Assembly: GCA_964371655.1 (NCBI GenBank)
Contig: CAYJOD010000003.1
Coordinates: 1-64,000 of the forward strand
DNA length: 64,000 nucleotides
Reading direction: 5' to 3'
Source: CAZGSN01 sp964371655
Lineage (GTDB): Bacteria > Desulfobacterota > Binatia > HRBIN30
In this document: piece after piece, positions 50,900 to 59,027 of the stretch
Numbering within the stretch: the stretch's first letter is position 1
How the letters are laid out: every line of letters starts with the position of its first letter
The notes under the pieces: generated by a model
Told to the model about the DNA's origin: nothing
The model's input: only the letters and a program-made list of their open reading frames with translations
The model's database searches: none
Position numbers and translations under genes: made by a program

Positions 50900-51640
50900 C
50901 TACGCCGACTCGGCGGTGACAGCGATATCGGCGCCGGGGTTGAGCAGACTCATCAGCTTTGCGGCATACAGTGGACTGCGACCCTCTGCCTCTTGCTTGA
51001 AGTAGACATACACCTCCGTCCACTTGTCGGCCGCGGCAGTGAGGCGCTCCGCCCAAGCAGAAAACTCCTGCTCGGAGTATTCCGGCTTGCGCAGGCGAAA
51101 GTAACCGAAGTGCGTGGTCTGCTCGAACGGGGCGCAGCGGTCTTCGTGCTCGGTGACGCAGAGAGCGACCTCGAAGCGACGCATGCACTCGAAGACCTCG
51201 TCGCAATACCAGGAGGGGTTGCGAAACTCGAAGGCCGCCCGAAACCCGGGCGGGATCTGGTGCAGGAAGTCCTCGAGGCGGGCCAGGTCCTTCTTGAGAA
51301 ATGGCGGCAGCTGAAAGAGCATCGGCCCGAGGCGGCCCTTGAGAGCCTTCGCCGTGTCGCAGAAGTAGGTGACGGCATCGCCGGCATCGCGCAGGCGCAG
51401 GTCGTGGGTAATGCGACGCGGCGCCTTGAGGCTGAACATGAAATCCGCCGGCGTCTCCTTTGCCCAGCTCTGCAGCGTGCGCACGTTGGGCAATCGGTAG
51501 AAGGTGTAGTTGATCTCCACCGACGCGAAGCGTTCCGCATAGAGCTTCAGCATCGCCGACTCGGAGACGTCCTCCGGATAGAAATTTCCGCGCCACTCCT
51601 TGTAATTGTAGCCGGAGGTGCCGATGCAGAATCTGGTCAT
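50900..51640 (-). CDS. DUF72 (YecE-like) protein
   Basis: A 246-aa TIM-barrel-like product. MTRFCIGTSGYNYKEWRGNF is the family start, followed by FASVEINYTFYRLP, ETPADFMFSLKAPRRITHDL, GPMLFQLPPF, FEFRNPSWYCDEVFECM and VYVYFKQEAEGRS. All hallmark segments of DUF72 are present and length is normal. It lies upstream of the amidase gene on the same strand. Biochemical function is not established. Confidence 0.9.
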   Translation of the reverse strand: MTRFCIGTSGYNYKEWRGNFYPEDVSESAMLKLYAERFASVEINYTFYRLPNVRTLQSWAKETPADFMFSLKAPRRITHDLRLRDAGDAVTYFCDTAKALKGRLGPMLFQLPPFLKKDLARLEDFLHQIPPGFRAAFEFRNPSWYCDEVFECMRRFEVALCVTEHEDRCAPFEQTTHFGYFRLRKPEYSEQEFSAWAERLTAAADKWTEVYVYFKQEAEGRSPLYAAKLMSLLNPGADIAVTAESA

Positions 51641-51730
51641 TGGGCGCAGTCTCTAGCACGCACAAATGCTACAGGACAGGTCCAAGCGAGATTCACGAAT
51701 GCACCTAACGTTTCGGAATTTGCACAACGC

Positions 51731-51813
51731 GAAGGGACACAGGGGCAAAGGGACGGCGGGGGCCGCGCCTTCTCCTCCCTCTGCCCCCCTGTCCCTCGAT
51801 CCCTTTGACCCTA
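51731..51813. repeat. Stutter palindrome, 'AAGGGACA' word
   Basis: Left arm GAAGGGACACAGGGGCAAAG to GGGACGG; right arm CCCTCTGCCCCCCTGTCCCT to CCCTTTGACCCTAC. It is followed by GCGAGCTAAG, a tail it shares with the element at 53507. Confidence 0.85.
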
Positions 51814-51853
51814 CCAGATTGGCGAGCGCAGCGAGCTAAGCTCGAGCATACGA

Positions 51854-52561
51854 ATGCAACGGAAACGGCGAATTTTCGTGGGCGACATCCAGGGCTGCAA
51901 GGTCCAGCTCGATCGCCTTTTGCTGGAGCTGCGGATGGGTTCCGGGGACCAGCTCTTTTGCGTTGGGGATCTCGTCAACCGCGGCCATGATTCGCTCGGC
52001 GTGTTGCGGCGGCTGCGTGCGATCGGTGCGCGCACCGTGCTCGGCAATCATGACCTTTACCTCCTGAAGATTGCGGCGGGACGCCTTCATGTGCCGGTCG
52101 ATCACTCCCTGCAGGCGGTGCTCGCCGCCCCCGACGCTGGCGAGCTCTTGCATTGGCTCGAGGAGCAACCGGTTCTGCACGTCGAAGACGACATCGCCGT
52201 CGTTCACGGTGGCCTGCATCCAGGCTGGAGCGATCTCCCTGCGGTTGCAGGCGAGTTGAACGCCGCGGTGATTCCGCACGTGACGGGAGCTTCGGACTGG
52301 CGCATCAAGTTCGCCACCAGGGTGCGCTACTGCGACGCGTCGGGGCAGCTGCCGCCTGAAGATCATCCGCCCCCGGCGCCGCCCTTCTTCCCATGGGATC
52401 ACTTCTACAAAGGTCCTCGCATCGTCGTCTTCGGGCACTGGGCACGGCGCGGGTTGGTGCACGGCACCCACGTGCGTGGGCTCGACAGCGGCTGCGTCTA
52501 CGGCGGTCCGCTTACCGCGTGGATCGCCGAGGAAGACCGCTTCGTGCAAGTGAGCTCTTGA
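51854..52561 (+). CDS. ApaH-like symmetrical Ap4A phosphatase
   Basis: A 235-aa calcineurin-type metallophosphatase. Metal-ligand motifs are IFVGDIQGC (GDxxG), FCVGDLVNRGHDS (GDxxxRG), VLGNHDLYLL (GNHD), VVHGGLHPGW and VVFGHWAR. The motif spacing and the ALR-type helix (RRLRAIGARTVLGNHD) match ApaH, which splits Ap4A to two ADP. It is somewhat shorter than E. coli ApaH, so a general phosphatase is possible. Confidence 0.88.
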   Translation: MQRKRRIFVGDIQGCKVQLDRLLLELRMGSGDQLFCVGDLVNRGHDSLGVLRRLRAIGARTVLGNHDLYLLKIAAGRLHVPVDHSLQAVLAAPDAGELLHWLEEQPVLHVEDDIAVVHGGLHPGWSDLPAVAGELNAAVIPHVTGASDWRIKFATRVRYCDASGQLPPEDHPPPAPPFFPWDHFYKGPRIVVFGHWARRGLVHGTHVRGLDSGCVYGGPLTAWIAEEDRFVQVSS

Positions 52562-52647
52562 TCCGAGGGCAGCGGCCGCGCGCGACAATGTTCCGCCACA
52601 GCAGGAGGCATGGCGTGGGATCTCCCACGAATCACCGCTCCCTAACG

Positions 52648-52762
52648 GGTTTCTTCAAACCTGGCTTGGGGCTGGTGACTTGAGGCTCGGGGCTTGGGTT
52701 TTTCCAGGGCCGTCCGAGCCCCCAGCCCCCAGTCACGAGCCCCAGGAAGGGTCTTGAGACAA
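52648..52762. repeat. Dispersed GGGGCTGG/CCAGCCCC palindromic element, copy 4
   Basis: The left arm contains GGGGCTGGTGACTTGAGGCT. The right arm contains CCCCCAGCCCCCAGTCACGA and then AGGGTCTTGAGACA. It lies between convergent ApaH-like and engB genes. Confidence 0.85.
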
Positions 52763-52867
52763 CCCAAACGGTCGCGGCTCAGGTCGAGATCTGCAGGTTT
52801 TCGCCAGGTCAGAGCCGCGCGCGTAAGCAAGCGGTTAGCGGGTGAATGCTTCCGAAGCCGCGGTCGC

Positions 52868-53455
52868 TCAGCGCAAGCTCGCGTCGATCAACCCCCAGAG
52901 CTCGGCCATGCCGGCGCTGGTCACCGCGGAACAGGCGACGACGTGCACATCGCGGAGCCCACCGGTCTGTGTGGACACGAGCTTGAGTTGTCGGTGGTAT
53001 TCGGAGCGATTGAGCTTGTCGAGCTTGGTGGCCGCGACAATTGCGGGGATGCGGCGCGCGGCCAGGTACTCGATCAGCGCTTCATCCTCCGCTTGCAGGC
53101 CGCGGCGCAAGTCCACCAAGACGACGACCGCGCGCAGCGACTTGCGCTCGGTCAGATAGGACTCGACGAGCTGCTTCCACTGCGCCTTCACCGCCAGCGG
53201 GACTTGGGCGAAGCCGTAACCAGGCAGATCGGCAAAGACGGCGCGTTCGTCGACAACGAAGAAGTTGATCTGCTGGGTACGCCCGGGTGTCTTGCTGACG
53301 CGCGCCAGGCGCTGCGATCCGACCAGGCGATTGAGGAGGGACGACTTGCCGACGTTGGAACGACCCGCGAAGGCGACCTCGGGAAGGTGCAGCTCAGGGA
53401 TGCGCGCCGGCTTGTCGGCGCCGGCCACGAAGCGAGCGGTATGGTTGCGCAGCAA
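52868..53455 (-). CDS. engB: Ribosome biogenesis GTPase EngB (YihA/YsxC)
   Basis: A 195-aa TRAFAC GTPase with G1 AFAGRSNVGKSSLLN near residue 28, G2 region KTPGRTQQINFF, G3 DLPGYGFAQV, and G4 ATKLDKLN. The G5-like region includes CSAVTSAG. The compact size and the P-G-x-T-Q-x-I-N-F motif are diagnostic of EngB, which helps assemble the large ribosomal subunit. Its transcript runs toward the palindromic copy 4 element. Confidence 0.95.
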   Translation of the reverse strand: MLRNHTARFVAGADKPARIPELHLPEVAFAGRSNVGKSSLLNRLVGSQRLARVSKTPGRTQQINFFVVDERAVFADLPGYGFAQVPLAVKAQWKQLVESYLTERKSLRAVVVLVDLRRGLQAEDEALIEYLAARRIPAIVAATKLDKLNRSEYHRQLKLVSTQTGGLRDVHVVACSAVTSAGMAELWGLIDASLR

Positions 53456-53506
53456 ATGTCACTCTCTCGGGGAGGCCAATGTTGACGTCGCGGAAATTAC
53501 TCAAAC

Positions 53507-53606
53507 CAAAGGGCCAAGGGGCAGAGGGGTCAGGGGCAAAGGGAAGAGGAACTGCCAGCGTCCGTTTCGTCCCTCTGTCCCTTGGCCCCTCGGTTCCTTT
53601 GTCCCT
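53507..53606. repeat. Stutter palindrome, 'AAGGGGCAGAGG' word
   Basis: Left arm CAAAGGGCCAAGGGGCAGAG to AAAGGGAAG; right arm CCCTCTGTCCCTTGGCCCCT to CCTTTGTCCCTACC. It sits between the engB start and the SRPBCC gene and has the same word class as 51731-51813. Confidence 0.85.
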
Positions 53607-53663
53607 ACCGGTTCGTGAGCGACGCGAGCTAAGTTCTGATCCTGCGAACCTGCAACCCCGCCG

Positions 53664-54257
53664 CTAGCTCGGCTTCACCATCTTCTGGATGGCGCGGACG
53701 GTGTTCACGAAGGTCTCGCGTGCGGCGCCATCCAAGACCGACTGCGGAAACGGCACGGCGACTTTGTCGCGCGCCACGGTCTTGTATTCCATTCGCGTCT
53801 TGCTGCCGTCGGGCGACGGCTGCAGCTGGTACTCGCCGTCGATGTCCTGTGCTTGCGACTTGACGGTCTTGAAGGTGACGCGATGGGCGTCGCGATCGAT
53901 CACGAACTCCATCTCGTAGGAGAGGGTGGGCAGGGTCAGCGCTTGGATAGCGATCTCCATCTTCTTCTTGTTGGCGTCACCCTCGATCAGACGCGACACC
54001 TTGAAGTTGGACACCGTATGCGAGAGGTTTTCGACGTCCCAGACGAGCGCTTCCACGCGTGCGATCGGCGCGTCGATGACGGTCACGAATCTGCTCTTCG
54101 TGGTGGTCCCTTCATGGACGATCTCCTCCTCGGCGATCTCGCGCATCGGTCCCGACCACTTTGCGGCCTCCGACTTGAGGCTCATGGCCTTGTACCCCAC
54201 GAAACCGACAACGATGACGACGGCACCACCGATAATAGCGAGCAAGGTTTTGTTCAT
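53664..54257 (-). CDS. SRPBCC-fold protein with one membrane anchor
   Basis: A 197-aa product from ATG 54257 (GGGGAGA ribosome site). The N-terminal helix (LLAIIGGAVVIVVGFVGYKA) anchors it in the membrane, followed by START/SRPBCC-like strands: RFVTVIDAPIARVEALVWDV, EMEFVIDRDAHRVTFKTVKS, and MEYKTVARDKVAVPFPQSV. The C-terminal helix is ARETFVNTVRAIQKM. The family forms lipid or hydrophobic ligand cavities. The gene upstream is a small envelope protein. Ligand unknown. Confidence 0.75.
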   Translation of the reverse strand: MNKTLLAIIGGAVVIVVGFVGYKAMSLKSEAAKWSGPMREIAEEEIVHEGTTTKSRFVTVIDAPIARVEALVWDVENLSHTVSNFKVSRLIEGDANKKKMEIAIQALTLPTLSYEMEFVIDRDAHRVTFKTVKSQAQDIDGEYQLQPSPDGSKTRMEYKTVARDKVAVPFPQSVLDGAARETFVNTVRAIQKMVKPS

Positions 54258-54291
54258 GGTCTCTCCCCGTGGAGCTCGATGCGAGCTCGGT

Positions 54292-54663
54292 TTAGTCCTT
54301 GTGCCTTCCGTTGAAATGGATCGGCTGCTCACCGAGCAGCATTTTCGGAGTCACCACGTAATCACCGCCCAACGACTGGCCCCAGATCTCGTCGGAGATG
54401 GCGCTGTCGCCGGCGGTGAGCACGTAGGCAAGGCCGCCGACCGGAAGACCGAGGACCGCGTAGCCGATCTTGACCGGCATGTAGAAGACGTTGGTGATCA
54501 CCGCGAGGGTGCCGTACCCAATATCAGACCAGTAGGTAGGCTCGGATGTCGATGCCGCCACGGCGGGGGCATCTTGCGGCGGCGATTCCCGAATTTCCGC
54601 CGCAGCCACGCGCACCGTCAACATCAAAGCCACCGCTATCAACCAACCGCTTCGCGCCATCAT
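54292..54663 (-). CDS. Small exported protein of unknown function
   Basis: A 123-aa product. The signal peptide ends near VRVAAAE (residue 23). The mature part has DIGYGTLAVITNVFYMPVKI, then YAVLGLPVGGLAYVLTAGDS, a membrane-hugging segment, and GGDYVVTPKMLLGEQPIHFN near the end. The pattern seems familiar from deltaproteobacterial hypotheticals. It lies 34 bp upstream of the SRPBCC gene on the same strand, suggesting an envelope-related pair. Confidence 0.65.
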   Translation of the reverse strand: MMARSGWLIAVALMLTVRVAAAEIRESPPQDAPAVAASTSEPTYWSDIGYGTLAVITNVFYMPVKIGYAVLGLPVGGLAYVLTAGDSAISDEIWGQSLGGDYVVTPKMLLGEQPIHFNGRHKD

Positions 54664-54768
54664 TCCTCCCGTCCTGTCACTTCGTCGCGCGGGTGTCCAA
54701 GCCCCGGGGCCGCACCGACTACGGACGCGTTGCTAGCAAATTCGCATACACAAGTCCGGGCTCGCTGT

Positions 54769-55509
54769 TCATTCCGTGCGCACCACCATTTCATTCGGTA
54801 GCCGCGTCATTAAATCGGCAAACGCCCGTTCTAGATAGTCTGGATCCTTCGATTCGAGAGTGACGCGGACACTGTACTCCGGGTGACTCAGTTTCGGGTA
54901 GGAGCCCATCAGCAGCTCGGGAAACTCCGCCAGCGTCGCGTTGAGATACAGCGCGATGCTGCTCTCTATCGCGTTGAGGTAGACGACACGCAGGTAGTAT
55001 GGATCGACGACAAAGCGTTCCTTCACAGCCAAGAACTTGTCGCGCAGCAGCTCCGGGATGCCGGGAAAGATGAAGACATTGCCGATGGCGACGGTGGGGA
55101 AGTTCATCTCGCCGCCGACGATCAGGGTCGCGCCCTCGGGGACTTCCGCCATTTTCAGGAGGGCGCTGTTCAGCTCTCCAGGTATGTGCTCGCGCATGAG
55201 TTGCACGAGCTCCGGGTGCTGGACCACGCGCAGTTCCAGACCGCGGGCAATCCCCTCGATGCTGATGTCGTCATGTGTCGGTCCGACTCCGCCCGATGTG
55301 AATACGATCTCGAACTGCTGGCTATACGCCCGCACCGCGTCGGCGATGGCGTCGAGCTCGTCGGGAACGACCAGGATGCGCTTCAGGGTGACGCCGATGG
55401 CGCGCAGCTCCTGGGCCAGGAAGACGGCGTTCGTATCCACCACCTTGCCGGATAGGATCTCATTCCCGATGACGATGATGGCCGCGGTCTTGTCGCGCAT
55501 TCCGATCAC
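54769..55509 (-). CDS. CinA-type molybdopterin-binding domain protein
   Basis: A 246-aa product. The MoCF_biosynth (MoaB/MogA) fold is seen as AAIIVIGNEILSGKVVDTNA at the start, then IVFTSGGVGPTHDDISIEGI near residue 67 (the GGxGPT-x-DD motif). It covers only the N-terminal half of full CinA and lacks the amidase domain, as in the short 'competence/damage-inducible protein A' group. The stop of the upstream TPP enzyme is 45 bp away on the same strand. Confidence 0.88.
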   Translation of the reverse strand: MIGMRDKTAAIIVIGNEILSGKVVDTNAVFLAQELRAIGVTLKRILVVPDELDAIADAVRAYSQQFEIVFTSGGVGPTHDDISIEGIARGLELRVVQHPELVQLMREHIPGELNSALLKMAEVPEGATLIVGGEMNFPTVAIGNVFIFPGIPELLRDKFLAVKERFVVDPYYLRVVYLNAIESSIALYLNATLAEFPELLMGSYPKLSHPEYSVRVTLESKDPDYLERAFADLMTRLPNEMVVRTE

Positions 55510-55554
55510 GCCGTGCTTGAAGGATACCGTGCAGCGCTCGTGGTGTGCCCGTGC

Positions 55555-57204
55555 TCAAATCGAGATTGCGTCCTTGCGGAAGTCGCTGGCGCCAATCCTG
55601 ATGTTGACCAGAGCAGGCTTGCCCGCCTGCAAAGCCCGCTGCATCGCCGGGCGGATGTCCTGCGGACGTTCGACGTACTCTCCATGTCCACCCAAAGCCT
55701 CGACGACCTTCTCGTAGTGAACGAAGCTCAGCGCTGTCGCCACCGCCCGTTCCTCGCCGTAAAGCTGAACCTGGCCACGGCGGATCTGTTGCCAGGCGGC
55801 GTCGTTGCCGATGACGCCGACGACGTTGATCTTCTGCCGCACCATGGCTTCGAACTCGAGCCCGTGCAGTCCGAAGGAGCCGTCGCCGTAGATGATCACC
55901 ACGGGGTTGTCCGGCTTTGCGAGCTTCGCCGCCATGGCGTAGCCGGGTCCAACGCCGAGGGTCCCGAGCGGGCCTGGATCGAGCCAATGTCCCTGCTCGT
56001 AGATACGCAAGACCGACGCGGCGGTGGCGACGAAATCGCCGCCGTCGCCGATACAGATGGCATCCGGGCCCAGCGAGTCCGCGATCTCCTTGCAGGCGCG
56101 CAACGGGTTGACCGGCACCGCGTCCGACTCCATCTCCACCCGCATCTTGGTCCACTTCTCGGTTTCGCGCTGGCGCATCGAGTCGAGCCACGGTTTGACC
56201 GCCGTGGCGCTGTAGCCGTCGTGGACGGCGAGCTGGGTGAGCTGTTCCATGACGATACCGGTGTCGCCGATGATCCCGACCTCGATCGGTCGGTTGCGTC
56301 CGATCTCGCCGCCGTCGAGATCGATCTGGACGATCTTCGCATCCTTGTTGATATGGCTGGGGCGGCCGTAGCCGAGGCGGAAGTCCAGCGGCGTGCCGAA
56401 GATCAGCACGACGTCGGCTTGCTTGAGGGCGTCTTTGCGGGTTTGCGAAAAGAAGTAGGGATTGTCCGGAGGCAGCGAGCCGCGGCCGATGCCGTTGACG
56501 TAGATGGGCATGCCGAAGGTCTCGGCAAACTTCGGGTACGCCTCGCGACGCTTCGACCAGCGTAGCTGGCTACCGACCAGCGACACTGGACGTTGGGCAC
56601 CGCGAAGCAGGTCGAAGGTGCGCTGGATGTACTGTGGATCGCCGGCGATTCCGGCCTCGGTGCGATACTGCGTTGGGAAGACGCACTCCGACTCCTCGTA
56701 GACGTTGAAGAGCTGATCGATCGGCATCTCCAAGTAAACGGGCCCGGGGATCCCGGTGGTGGCGACGCGGAACGCCATGCTGACGTACTCGGCGAGGCGG
56801 CGGCCTTCGGGTACGGCGACCGCCCACTTGGTGATCGGTCGCATCAGCTCGACGTGGTTCATGTCCTGCAACGACCCCATATCGGCGAACGGGCGCGGCC
56901 CTTGGCCCCCGAAAAGAAGCATCGGAATGTTGGCGCGGTACGCGCTCGCGACGCCGGTGACGGCATCGGTGAGCCCCGGTCCGGCGGTCACGATCGCGAC
57001 CCCGGGCTTGCCAGTCACCCGCGCCCATCCGTCGGCGGCATGTGCCGCGGTCTGCTCGTGACGGACGTCGATGACACCGATGCCCTCATCGATGCAGCCG
57101 TCATAGATGGCCATCACGTGTCCGCCGCAAAGAGTAAACACATACGCGACGCCCTCGGCCTTGAGGGCCTTGGCTACCACTCGCCCACCATGAATTTGTG
57201 TCAT
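55555..57204 (-). CDS. Thiamine pyrophosphate-dependent enzyme (acetolactate synthase-like)
   Basis: A 549-aa product with the three-domain TPP architecture. The Pyr domain has the catalytic Glu in VRHEQTAAHAADG (Glu 50) and VTAGPGLTDAVTGVA. The central domain has RPVSLVGSQLRWS. The PP domain has IIYGDGSFGLHGLEFE near 440 (GDG...), and INVVGVIGNDAAWQQI in place of the canonical NN motif. It is unlike a dedicated IlvB because no ilvN follows. 2-Hydroxyacyl-CoA lyase or oxalyl-CoA decarboxylase-like activity is equally plausible. Confidence 0.85.
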   Translation of the reverse strand: MTQIHGGRVVAKALKAEGVAYVFTLCGGHVMAIYDGCIDEGIGVIDVRHEQTAAHAADGWARVTGKPGVAIVTAGPGLTDAVTGVASAYRANIPMLLFGGQGPRPFADMGSLQDMNHVELMRPITKWAVAVPEGRRLAEYVSMAFRVATTGIPGPVYLEMPIDQLFNVYEESECVFPTQYRTEAGIAGDPQYIQRTFDLLRGAQRPVSLVGSQLRWSKRREAYPKFAETFGMPIYVNGIGRGSLPPDNPYFFSQTRKDALKQADVVLIFGTPLDFRLGYGRPSHINKDAKIVQIDLDGGEIGRNRPIEVGIIGDTGIVMEQLTQLAVHDGYSATAVKPWLDSMRQRETEKWTKMRVEMESDAVPVNPLRACKEIADSLGPDAICIGDGGDFVATAASVLRIYEQGHWLDPGPLGTLGVGPGYAMAAKLAKPDNPVVIIYGDGSFGLHGLEFEAMVRQKINVVGVIGNDAAWQQIRRGQVQLYGEERAVATALSFVHYEKVVEALGGHGEYVERPQDIRPAMQRALQAGKPALVNIRIGASDFRKDAISI

Positions 57205-57284
57205 AGATTTCCTGATCCAGTTCTAGATGCGGGGCGCGACTATATAGTCGGTCCTCCATGCCCGCAAGGCGACGGTTTGACCGA

Positions 57285-57351
57285 GGCTTCAGACTTCAGG
57301 CTTCAGACTTCAGGGCTTTTGCGACACCCGAAGCCCGAAGCCTGAAGCCGG
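57285..57351. repeat. Stutter palindrome, 'GGCTTCAGACTTCA' word
   Basis: Left arm GGCTTCAGACTTCAGGCTTC with a further copy; right arm CCCGAAGCCCGAAGCCTGAA. It is in the promoter-side space of the TPP enzyme gene and downstream of the sigma factor operon region. Confidence 0.85.
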
Positions 57352-57414
57352 GTCCCAGGCCAGCTCGACCTCCTCACCATGACGATGTGAACTTGAGCCG
57401 CTCCGACGCACCGC

Positions 57415-58383
57415 TCACTGGATGATGTCGACGACGGCGTCTTCGAGGTCTTTGACCTCTTGGAGAAGAAACGCCTTGAGCTTCTTCTTGATGCGTTCTT
57501 CGATCTGGCGCACGCGTTCGCGGCTGATCCCGTATTTGTCACCGATGTCTTGCAGGGTCAGCGGCTCGTCGGCCATCAAGCGTGAATCGAAGATGACCTT
57601 GTCCTTGCCGGTGAGGGTGGCGCCGAAATCGCGGATCTTGCGGCTGATCTTCTCGCGTGATTCGGCGTCGCCGAACTTGTCCTCCGTGGTTCCGTCCTTG
57701 CCTGCCAAAGTATCGAGGATGGTGCCGGGCTCGCCCTCTTCGATCGGTGTATCGACGGAGAGATCGCGCGCCGCCAGGCGTTGCTGCATTTCGATGACTT
57801 CGGATTCCTTCACGTCGAGTCGTTGTGCCAGCAACTTGGGGCCGGCGACGAAGCCCTCGCGCTCGAGGCGCTCTTTCTCCTTCTGCAGATTGAAAAACAG
57901 CTTGCGCTGCGCCTGCGTCGTGCCGAGCTTGACCATGCGCCAGTTGTTCATGACGTAACGAATGACGTAGGCACGGATCCACCACACCGCGTACGAGGGG
58001 AAGCGGATACCTCGATACGGATCGAAGTTCTTCACCGCTTCCATCAATCCCATGTTGCCTTCTTGGATCAGGTCGAGAAGGTTGCGAAACGCAAACTGGT
58101 ACTTGCGCGCGATCATGACCACGAGGCGCAGATTGGCGGTTACCAGACGGTACGCCGCATCGACATCCTGGGTGTCTTGGTAGCGAACCGCAATGCTGTG
58201 CTCTTCGTCGCGCGACAGCAGCGGATAGCGTCGGATTTCGGCGAGATAGCGTTGCAGCGGATCGTAGCGAACCAGCGCCGCGACGGCGGCATCCTCGTCC
58301 TCGCTGCTCTCGTCCTCCGACTCGGGCGCCAGTTCCTCTGGGATCGGTTCGACGCGATCGTCTTCGTTGTGCTCGTCGGCCAT
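57415..58383 (-). CDS. Sigma-32-type RNA polymerase sigma factor
   Basis: A 322-aa product from ATG 58383. An acidic N-terminus is followed by region 2 (RLVTANLRLVVMIARKYQFA, NLLDLIQEGNMGLMEAVKNF, and the YAVWWIRAYVIRYVMNNWRM -10-recognition helix), region 3, and region 4 with the HTH LQDIGDKYGISRERVRQIEE. The sequence pattern fits the RpoH/heat-shock group common in deltaproteobacteria. It is next to cbpM-like and dnaJ genes on the same strand, which supports a stress role. A palindrome lies just upstream (58464). Confidence 0.92.
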   Translation of the reverse strand: MADEHNEDDRVEPIPEELAPESEDESSEDEDAAVAALVRYDPLQRYLAEIRRYPLLSRDEEHSIAVRYQDTQDVDAAYRLVTANLRLVVMIARKYQFAFRNLLDLIQEGNMGLMEAVKNFDPYRGIRFPSYAVWWIRAYVIRYVMNNWRMVKLGTTQAQRKLFFNLQKEKERLEREGFVAGPKLLAQRLDVKESEVIEMQQRLAARDLSVDTPIEEGEPGTILDTLAGKDGTTEDKFGDAESREKISRKIRDFGATLTGKDKVIFDSRLMADEPLTLQDIGDKYGISRERVRQIEERIKKKLKAFLLQEVKDLEDAVVDIIQ

Positions 58384-58463
58384 GGGCGTGACCTCGAAAC
58401 TGTACCGGCTTCGTGGCAGGGCGGCAAGCGCGGGTTGTCCGCCCGGAGTTCTCACCAATGCGC

Positions 58464-58639
58464 TTCACCACGGAGGCACGGAGCCACGGAGTTGAGAATG
58501 AAGGTGAACGCTTGCAGCGAATCAATCGCGGTGTCGGAGGGATACCCTGTTCGTTCGGCGGCTTCCTGGTGCCGGCTTCAATATCGATTTCCTCCCTGGA
58601 AACCCTGTCTTCTCCGTGCCTCCGTGTCTCCGTGGTGAA
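58464..58639. repeat. Palindromic element with TTCACCACGGAGGCACGGAG ends
   Basis: The left end TTCACCACGGAGGCACGGAG and right end CTCCGTGTCTCCGTGGTGAA are complementary. Both are tandem ACGGAG words, separated by about 120 bp of unique DNA. I recognise similar sequences as widespread in environmental genomes. It lies between the sigma factor and cbpM-like genes. Confidence 0.9.
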
Positions 58640-58700
58640 CCGCTCCGGTCTACCTCGGTCCTCGCACCGCCGGTCTCGCACCGACCCGCGCCGTGGCCGG

Positions 58701-59006
58701 TCAGCGCGACGACCGCCGTTGCATCTCTTCGACCACCGCTTCCAGCACATCGCCGAACTGGCGCTGCATTTCCCGCATCGCGTCGCGCATGTGCACGATG
58801 ACCTCTACGCCGGCGAGGTTGACCTCGAGCTCGCGCGTCAGCAACAGCGCTACCCTGGCACGATCGACATCATCTGCCGAAATGACGAGCTCGTCTTCCA
58901 GGCTGCGTTTGAGATGGATGACGTCTTCTTCGGCGAGCGCTTCGAGAAAGGCAATGTCGACCTGGAGCTGCGACAGAACCTCTGCGACTCGGATGTATCG
59001 ATGCAT
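58701..59006 (-). CDS. CbpM/MerR-like chaperone modulator
   Basis: About 101 aa from ATG 59006 (GGCGGAG ribosome site). An upstream GTG at 59024 adds six residues. MHRYIRVAEVLSQLQVDIAF is a winged-helix-like beginning, followed by VIHLKRSLEDELVISADDVD and then a long helix ending with MRDAMREMQRQFGDVL. This fits the CbpM group that binds the J domain of DnaJ/CbpA proteins. The gene directly follows the dnaJ stop, as expected for such a partner. Function inferred from motif and position. Confidence 0.75.
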   Translation of the reverse strand: MHRYIRVAEVLSQLQVDIAFLEALAEEDVIHLKRSLEDELVISADDVDRARVALLLTRELEVNLAGVEVIVHMRDAMREMQRQFGDVLEAVVEEMQRRSSR

Positions 59007-59027
59007 GGCGATCTCCGCCTTCACCTT

